This document shows, one piece after another, positions 6,294 to 10,972 of a DNA stretch of 10,972 bases. The translations under genes and the position numbers were made by a program. The notes under the pieces are model-generated. The model saw only the letters and a list, made by a program, of their open reading frames with translations, made no database searches and was not told where the DNA came from. Each line of letters starts with the position of its first letter. Position 1 is the first letter of the stretch. Origin of the DNA: Paraglomus occultum (taxonomy: Eukaryota; Glomeromycota; Glomeromycetes; Paraglomerales; Paraglomeraceae); contig CAJVPJ010001270.1 in the NCBI GenBank assembly GCA_910592205.1, forward strand, positions 1 to 10,972. The letters run 5' to 3'.

Positions 6294-7754
6294 ATGCACT
6301 CTCGCATTTTTAAACGGTTTCCGTCTTTTGTCTTTCTAACTCTTCACCTCTTGTTGGCTTGCTGTCCTAATGTGTCATTCAGCAAACCACTCTTCCAACC
6401 ATATGATGCCAGTCGTCTGCGACTGACTACACAACTGCAAGGCAGCTATGTCCAAAACTTTGACACTTACAACCGCGCCAATGTAGCATTGGAAACAAAG
6501 TCACCTGCTTTTAACCCTGACGAAGCCGATAAAGTCTTGAACGTTGAATGCAGAGACGAAAACATGATTATCATGAAAATTAGAGACCCAATTGCATTAG
6601 AGGAAGTGCAACAATGGCCGGTAAACGTGATATTGATGATTAGCCAGCATTGGCATTGTTTCAACAAAGAAGAAACATTGTTTTACATGACATATGATAT
6701 CAATGTTGATTTTGAAAGAGAGGAAGCATCCTTTCAAGTGAATCCATGCGACATGTCCGATCATACGGATACGTTCTCCTTAAGCTTGACTTACCATAAA
6801 GTGACAAAACATGTTCCAGACACTCCCTCCTCGGATGTGGAAGAGACAAAGAAAATGGGCATATTTGCACGAATAATAAATTTCTTCAAAAGACTATTTA
6901 GGAAGAGTGAGCAGAAAGTCAAAACGATGATTAACAATAACAAAGAAGTTAATTTGTACAAAGAGAATGTAGTCGATCTCAATATTCTGTACGATTCGGA
7001 AAAAAACGCGTCTTCTAAACGAAATTTTGCGTTGTCTACTGCGCAACCCGGTATCTCACAATCGCTTATTTGCGTTGATTGCTATACGCACGGAAAAGCC
7101 GCTATAACGTTGCACATTGAAGGACAGATGTTACCGCGCGTTAACATCTCGAAAGCGTTTATCTCTGTTCATGGTGATTTAGAATTTAACTTTGATATTA
7201 GACTCGACAGGGGTTTACCGGTTATTGTCAAGTCGAGCGATGTCCGCATCATGTCAGTGCCACTCACGCCATTCCACATCCCCGGCCTATTCAGCATTGG
7301 GCCCAAATTATCCCTTACAGCTGCTGCGGGAGCCACGACCACTGTCATCGGCAGTCTATATACGGGCGCTAATATAGCGTATCGTAACTTTCACATTGAG
7401 GCTTCGCTAGCGGGTAATCGTCCACACTTGACAACAACAGGATTCGAGCCAATCATCACACCGAAAGATGCCTCTGCAGATTTCGCCCTAGCATCAAGCG
7501 TGTTTGGGACCCTGAAGCCCCAATTGTCAATGAGCCTAAACCTTTTGAACGGTGCTTTGGTGACCAAGGCTGGACTTGAATTTGCTAGCACGCTTGGTGC
7601 AATTGTTTCGGTGGGTAGCCAATCAATGTGTGAGAATTATAAGCAAATACACATCGAAACTAGTTTCGGTCATAGCTTGAGCTGGTTTGTGCATGGCAAA
7701 AGTTCGGCTTTTGTTTCATTTGAACGAAAAATTGTTGGGAGAAAATGCATCTAA
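6294..7754 (+). CDS. Secreted protein resembling fungal DUF7029/DUF7223 surface proteins
   Basis: The 486-residue intronless frame uses the first in-frame ATG (6294); the frame is open further upstream but without an ATG. Residues 1 to about 30 are a signal peptide: basic start (RIFKRF), hydrophobic core (FVFLTLHLLLACC), cut probably near S28-S30. Residues about 80-170 (VECRDENMIIM, W-P-V-NVILMISQHWHC, NPCDMSD) resemble the N-terminal domain, and residues about 258-480 (ICVDCYTHG and alternating beta-like stretches) the C-terminal domain, of ascomycete proteins annotated DUF7029 and DUF7223. That match is from memory and moderate. Mature cysteines are at 86, 122, 152, 260, 263, 446 and 485. 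N-glycosylation sequons are at 238 and 284. There is no hydrophobic C-terminal GPI tail. A strongly basic amphipathic helix (189-204) sits in the linker between the two halves. The protein probably acts outside the cell or in the wall; its molecular role is unknown. Confidence 0.75.
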   Translation: MHSRIFKRFPSFVFLTLHLLLACCPNVSFSKPLFQPYDASRLRLTTQLQGSYVQNFDTYNRANVALETKSPAFNPDEADKVLNVECRDENMIIMKIRDPIALEEVQQWPVNVILMISQHWHCFNKEETLFYMTYDINVDFEREEASFQVNPCDMSDHTDTFSLSLTYHKVTKHVPDTPSSDVEETKKMGIFARIINFFKRLFRKSEQKVKTMINNNKEVNLYKENVVDLNILYDSEKNASSKRNFALSTAQPGISQSLICVDCYTHGKAAITLHIEGQMLPRVNISKAFISVHGDLEFNFDIRLDRGLPVIVKSSDVRIMSVPLTPFHIPGLFSIGPKLSLTAAAGATTTVIGSLYTGANIAYRNFHIEASLAGNRPHLTTTGFEPIITPKDASADFALASSVFGTLKPQLSMSLNLLNGALVTKAGLEFASTLGAIVSVGSQSMCENYKQIHIETSFGHSLSWFVHGKSSAFVSFERKIVGRKCI

Positions 7755-8597
7755 CAAGGCTGAAAGGTCAGTCATTTGGAAATGGGCGAGTATGGCAACG
7801 TGCAAATCGACGCGTTTTCTTTCTTTGTTCTTTTACAAGATCAGGTTTACAACTAGAGTTTTTTCTATGAAATGGTCGAGTTTTGTTATGAGGCGCATTT
7901 TGACATTGAGGTTTTTTATACGAATAAAATGATAAACACTTTTTCTCACCCAACCCACACAGCTTGTGATCGTCATGCGATAATGGTCGATCGGTTGCTT
8001 ACGCATTCCTGACTATTATGCTTTTGGGGGTCTTCCAAATGTACTGGGAATTGTGATTATTCGAGAATTCCATAAAAAGCCCTCACTATACACAGAATCA
8101 CAGAAAGCCAAATAAAGTAATGCTATACAGAATCGAAGTTGATCACGGGTGCAAACCATTACAAATATTCATGAGTAGGCATAACCCAAAAGGTTATCTT
8201 CTTATATCCCTTCACTCACGGAATATATATATCTACTGATACATGCTCACCTTCCTTATTCAGGTTTTTTAGAACATACTAATACTCTTTGTTCTCTACT
8301 CAGTGACTAACTAATTTGTTGTTAGTGAAAGGTCTGCTATCAACTCGCAGAGTATTTGACATACTTTTTTAACTCTTTACAATTTCACCTTTATACAAAA
8401 TCAACTCAGTAGACAAGAAAGCCTTTTCCAACCCCTCTCAACACCCTCCTCCGAATTAATTATAATTTCCAATTACATCAATTTTCCCTCTCGCTTTGGA
8501 TCTATGTGCATTTCTGCTCATCCATATTCCGTGAGTACAAACAAATCCCGAAACTCTTACTTTCTCCAATTCCCAGAAGCTGTCCAAGACCTTCAAC
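7755..8597. other. Intergenic: 3' UTR of the secreted gene and BTB promoter
   Basis: It contains AATAAA at 7923-7928, a TATATATATA run near 8222-8231, and C/T-rich tracts from about 8420 to 8500 of the sort seen in fungal promoters. Near the BTB start, GTGAGT at 8531 and a pyrimidine-rich CCCAG ending at 8576 could bound a very short 5'-UTR intron (46 nt). No gene is visible. Confidence 0.45.
7923..7928 (+). terminator. AATAAA polyadenylation signal, secreted-protein gene
   Basis: AATAAA lies 168 nt after the stop codon of the secreted-protein gene, the first such hexamer downstream. This is a plausible but unproven transcript end. Confidence 0.4.
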
Positions 8598-10278
8598 ATG
8601 ACTACCAAAACTTGGTCACGGTTATCACGAAACTATGCCCGATTGTTAGAAGAGGATACCGATTATGACTTGATTATCCAAGTGGGCGAGGAACAGAACA
8701 CACGCTCGTTCCGTGCGCATTCGGTTATTCTACGAGCACAGTGCAAGTATTTCCAGGTGGCCTTATCTAAAGAATGGGCTAGGACGGATGGCGATAAAAT
8801 GGTGTTTAGTAAACCCAACACTTCGCCTGCAGTCTTTGAAATTATACTCAGGTGAGTGATGCTACAAAAGTTATCAGAGTTGGGCTTCGCGGGTTATAAA
8901 AAATGAAACAGTCGATTCAGTGACAAGTAGTTATAAAATAACCTGACAAGATTATCGAAAATACGAGCAACATGTTCCCAAATATGAATTTCTGGCATTC
9001 TTGTATCATTGATCAATGTGTCTTGAAGTGTGCTTGGTCGTTTCCCAATACTCACTCGATTTTTTATCAAACCTTTCCTCTTTTCTTTACTGAAATTTGG
9101 TGTGTGATGCTAATTATAGATACGTATATACTGGCATAACCTCTTTCGATGAGACTGACTGCGACCTCCTCCTCGATCTCCTTTCGGCGGCGAATGAGAT
9201 GCTCCTCCCAGAGCTAGTCGAAGACATCGAAGATTACTTAGTCGCCAATGAACCTTCTTGGATGCAAGAAAACCTTTACCGCGTCTTGGTAATTGCTTTC
9301 GAATACGAATCTTGCAAGAAGCTGCAGACCTATTGTCTGGAAACCATCTGCGGTGATCCATCCTTGCTGTTTGAATCGGAACACTTTCTCTCTCTTGATT
9401 CGTCGATTCTCGTAGCCTTGCTCCAACGAGACGATTTGAGACTGGAGGAAGTGGACGTATGGGAGTATTTACTGAGATGGGGAAGAGGCCAGGTTAACAG
9501 ACTAATGGATGAGGTGTCGAAATGGTCGGCCGAGGAGTTTACCGAGTTGGAGGACGTGTTAAGGCCGTGCATTCCGTTAGTCAGGTTTTTCCACATACCG
9601 CCGGGAGAGTTTAGGCAAAAGGTGTGGCCGTATAAGGCGGTATTACCGCAAGACTTGTATGACGATATTATGTGGTGTTATGCTGCACCTCAGATTAAGG
9701 TTCAATCCATCATATCACCGCCAAGACTGAAGCCCATCGATTCCAACATCATCAAGATGAAGCACGTGGCTATCATTTCTAGTTGGGTCGATAGAAAGGA
9801 CGGTCCACATTACAATCTCGGGGAGATTCCGTATCAATTCCGTCTACTCCTTCGCGGCAGTAGAGATGGATTCTCCAATCGAGTATTCCACAGTCGATGT
9901 GATTCCAGCGTACGCACTGTTGTTATAGTACGCATTCAAGATACAGGTGAAGTGATTGGTGGATACAATCCACTTAACTGGAGTTACACATCGAGTGGCA
10001 GAACAGAAGACAGTTTTATTTTCTCCTTTGGCGATGGCGAGACTCAATCCGCACCGATTCTGAGTCGAGTGCATCTCAATCATTATGCCATTGCCATCGG
10101 GAGATTCGAAGACAGAGGACCGAATTTCGGTGGGGCGGATCTGTGGATGCAAGATAATTTTAATCTGCCATCTTCTCAGTGTTGGTGTAGGCAATACGCC
10201 TATGAGTACAAGATCAGAGAAAAGACTGGAAACTTTGTTGTTGACGATTATGAAGTATTTCAAATTGTAGAAAAGTGA
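8598..10278 (+). CDS. BTB-BACK-TLDc domain protein (two exons)
   Basis: Exon 1 is 8598-8851 and exon 2 is 9120-10278. GTGAGT and TATAG bound a 268-nt phase-2 intron, and joining restores ILRYVYTG across the split Arg85. The product has 470 residues. The BTB/POZ domain spans about 20-130 (DYDLIIQVG, F-R-AHSVILRAQCKYF, F-E-IILRYVYTG, LLSAANEMLLPEL). The BACK domain spans about 139-245 (LYRVLVIAFEYESC, D-VWEYLLRWG). The TLDc domain spans about 292-470 (RLLLRGSRDGFS, FHSRCD, TVVIVR, GEVIGGYNPLNW, and a C-terminal DDYEVFQI). BTB-BACK proteins usually link substrates to Cul3 ubiquitin ligases, and TLDc domains are linked to oxidation resistance and V-ATPase binding. This domain order is massively repeated in Glomeromycotina. 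The gene looks complete and intact: good start context (A at -3), all key blocks present, and AATAAA 145 nt after the stop. The substrate is unknown. Confidence 0.93.
8852..9119 (+). other. Intron of the BTB-BACK-TLDc gene
   Basis: The intron begins GTGAGT (8852-8857) and ends AATTATAG (9119), with a CTAAT/CTGAA branch-like sequence shortly upstream. Reading straight through would break the BTB domain, while splicing gives the conserved FEIILRYVYTG sequence. Confidence 0.92.
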
Positions 10279-10422
10279 TTGATGATTATAGCAACTGGTT
10301 GATAATCATTATCAGTTATGGTAAGCCAAAAAAAAATTAGGAAATGAACAATACATACAAGACATTTTAATTGACAGCATATGAGCAATTTAAGCTTTAC
10401 GAACTGTAAATATTTAAGGGTT

Positions 10423-10428
10423 AATAAA
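10423..10428 (+). terminator. AATAAA polyadenylation signal, BTB gene
   Basis: AATAAA lies 145 nt after the BTB stop codon and is the first such hexamer downstream. Confidence 0.5.
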
Positions 10429-10715
10429 GTAAGAGACGCCTGGAACATTTTTTTAAATTATATTAGTAAAAAAAAAAGTTACACGAAATTTACCCTGTCG
10501 TACGGAATACTTGTACGATAATATTATTATGCTTAATTATGTTGATAAAATATACTATTGGCACTGTACATACTTGAATTTAAAATTAATATAATAATTA
10601 TATATATACACATATAACGCTGCGATTATGTAGTTAGAAATTGTCTGAACTTCTCAAGCAAGATGTTGAATTTGAAGCACTCGCTTTATGAACACTGTCT
10701 TTTCTACGTCTCAGT

Positions 10716-10723
10716 TGACGTCA
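10716..10723. promoter_or_regulatory. CRE-like palindrome TGACGTCA
   Basis: A perfect TGACGTCA, the consensus for CREB/ATF-type bZIP factors, lies 153 bp upstream of the right-edge start codon. It is absent from the left-edge promoter. An 8-bp match can be chance; the nearby TTACGTAA-type sites make a bZIP-responsive promoter somewhat more likely. Confidence 0.3.
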
Positions 10724-10797
10724 ATAAGAGAGAAGTTTTACCAAATTCCTTTTCATTTCTAATTAGTGCATTTACGTAATTACTGTATCACATTAGC

Positions 10798-10808
10798 TGT
10801 ATTACGTA
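10798..10808 (+). promoter_or_regulatory. TGTATTACGTA element upstream of the right-edge gene
   Basis: This is the same 11-mer as at 156-166 (minus), 68 bp before the start codon. A second, oppositely oriented TTACGTAAT lies at 10772-10780, so this promoter has two TACGTA cores 22 bp apart as an inverted pair. The family expectation is bZIP binding; this is inferred. Confidence 0.4.
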
Positions 10809-10876
10809 TGACACATCTCGGTGTTGATAACGAATTTCTCCGTTGGGTATGATCTCTCGATTAGTCTCCCCAAAAT

Positions 10877-10972
10877 ATGACCCAAAGTCAATCGACTGAC
10901 AACACATACAAGGAGTGGTTAGCTAAGAGTATCCAGGAAGGATTTATCAAACACTATTCGGAAGATGACATC
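10877..10972 (+). CDS. N-terminus of a probable protein-kinase-family protein (partial, right edge)
   Basis: Thirty-two codons run from an ATG at 10877 off the right edge. It is the near-identical paralogue of the left-edge gene, in outward orientation: codons 8-32 match at every base, and codons 2, 4 and 7 differ. The leader (YKEWLAKSI, IKHYSEDD) fits the segment before the kinase domain in Glomeromycotina kinase families, but the domain itself is outside the window. The start is supported by the aligned ATG and the shared CNAAAATATG context in both copies. Upstream bases differ apart from the TGTATTACGTA element. A CRE-like palindrome and a second TACGTA core suggest regulation differing from that of the left copy. 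Confidence 0.55.
   Translation, partial: MTQSQSTDNTYKEWLAKSIQEGFIKHYSEDDI
10896..10972. repeat. Exact 77-bp terminal inverted repeat, right copy
   Basis: Exact reverse complement of bases 1-77. See the left copy for the extent and the assembly interpretation. Confidence 0.97.

Larger units (their letters stand above)
10279..10876. other. Intergenic: BTB 3' UTR and promoter of the right-edge gene
   Basis: This AT-rich interval contains a 15-bp perfect palindrome TGATAATCATTATCA at 10300-10314 (two opposed TGATAA, GATA-factor-like sequences), AATAAA at 10423, a TA-rich run around 10590-10615, a CRE-like palindrome at 10716 and the paralogue-shared element at 10798. No gene is visible. Confidence 0.45.

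Noticed and set aside
7687-7932. Plus-strand frame overlapping the end of the secreted-protein gene
   Set aside because: Out-of-frame shadow of the gene at 6294-7754 running into its 3' UTR.
9844-10263. 139-codon minus-strand frame opposite the TLDc domain
   Set aside because: Antisense shadow of a well-supported exon; no independent features.
10616-10780. Open plus-strand frame in the promoter region of the right-edge gene
   Set aside because: About 55 codons, no recognisable protein features, and it overlaps the CRE-like and TTACGTAAT sites.

Overview
The window looks like a piece of nuclear DNA from an arbuscular mycorrhizal fungus (Glomeromycotina, Rhizophagus-like). It is AT-rich with long gene-poor stretches. 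It has GT-AG introns and AATAAA polyadenylation signals, and no bacterial-type operon or ribosome-binding-site structure. The recognisable proteins belong to families heavily expanded in that group: an F-box/LRR-like protein, a BTB-BACK-TLDc protein, and what look like the N-termini of two near-identical kinase-family paralogues.

Layout, left to right. The left edge holds the 5' end of a leftward gene (start codon at 96). The next kilobase holds one possible exon remnant (538-756, minus). An F-box protein lies at 1140-1949 (minus). From about 2590 to 5730 is an accessory block. Two inverted, diverged copies of the same gene end (plus strand around 2590-2793 and minus strand at 5387-5730) flank a broken minus-strand gene with a C-terminal coiled coil (2925-4060). 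This block also contains a 67-bp tandem duplication, a nested hairpin and short motif arrays. A secreted protein follows at 6294-7754 (plus, intronless), resembling the DUF7029/DUF7223 fungal cell-surface proteins and carrying an unusual basic amphipathic segment. A two-exon BTB-BACK-TLDc gene lies at 8598-10278 (plus). At the right edge a rightward gene starts at 10877.

The two edges are the most striking structural point. Bases 1-77 are the exact reverse complement of 10896-10972, and the match stops at exactly 77 bases. Both edges are the start of the same gene family, pointing outward. A 77-base exact match at both ends is what a de Bruijn assembler run at k=77 leaves at a repeat node. 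The window is therefore probably a whole contig between two recently duplicated or gene-converted genes. The two paralogues also share an 11-bp element, TGTATTACGTA, at a similar distance upstream of their start codons.

No gene cluster acting as one pathway is evident. The F-box and BTB proteins are each of a type that supplies substrates to cullin-RING ubiquitin ligases, but they are far apart and nothing shows that they act together. No rRNA, tRNA, CRISPR array or intact transposase was found.
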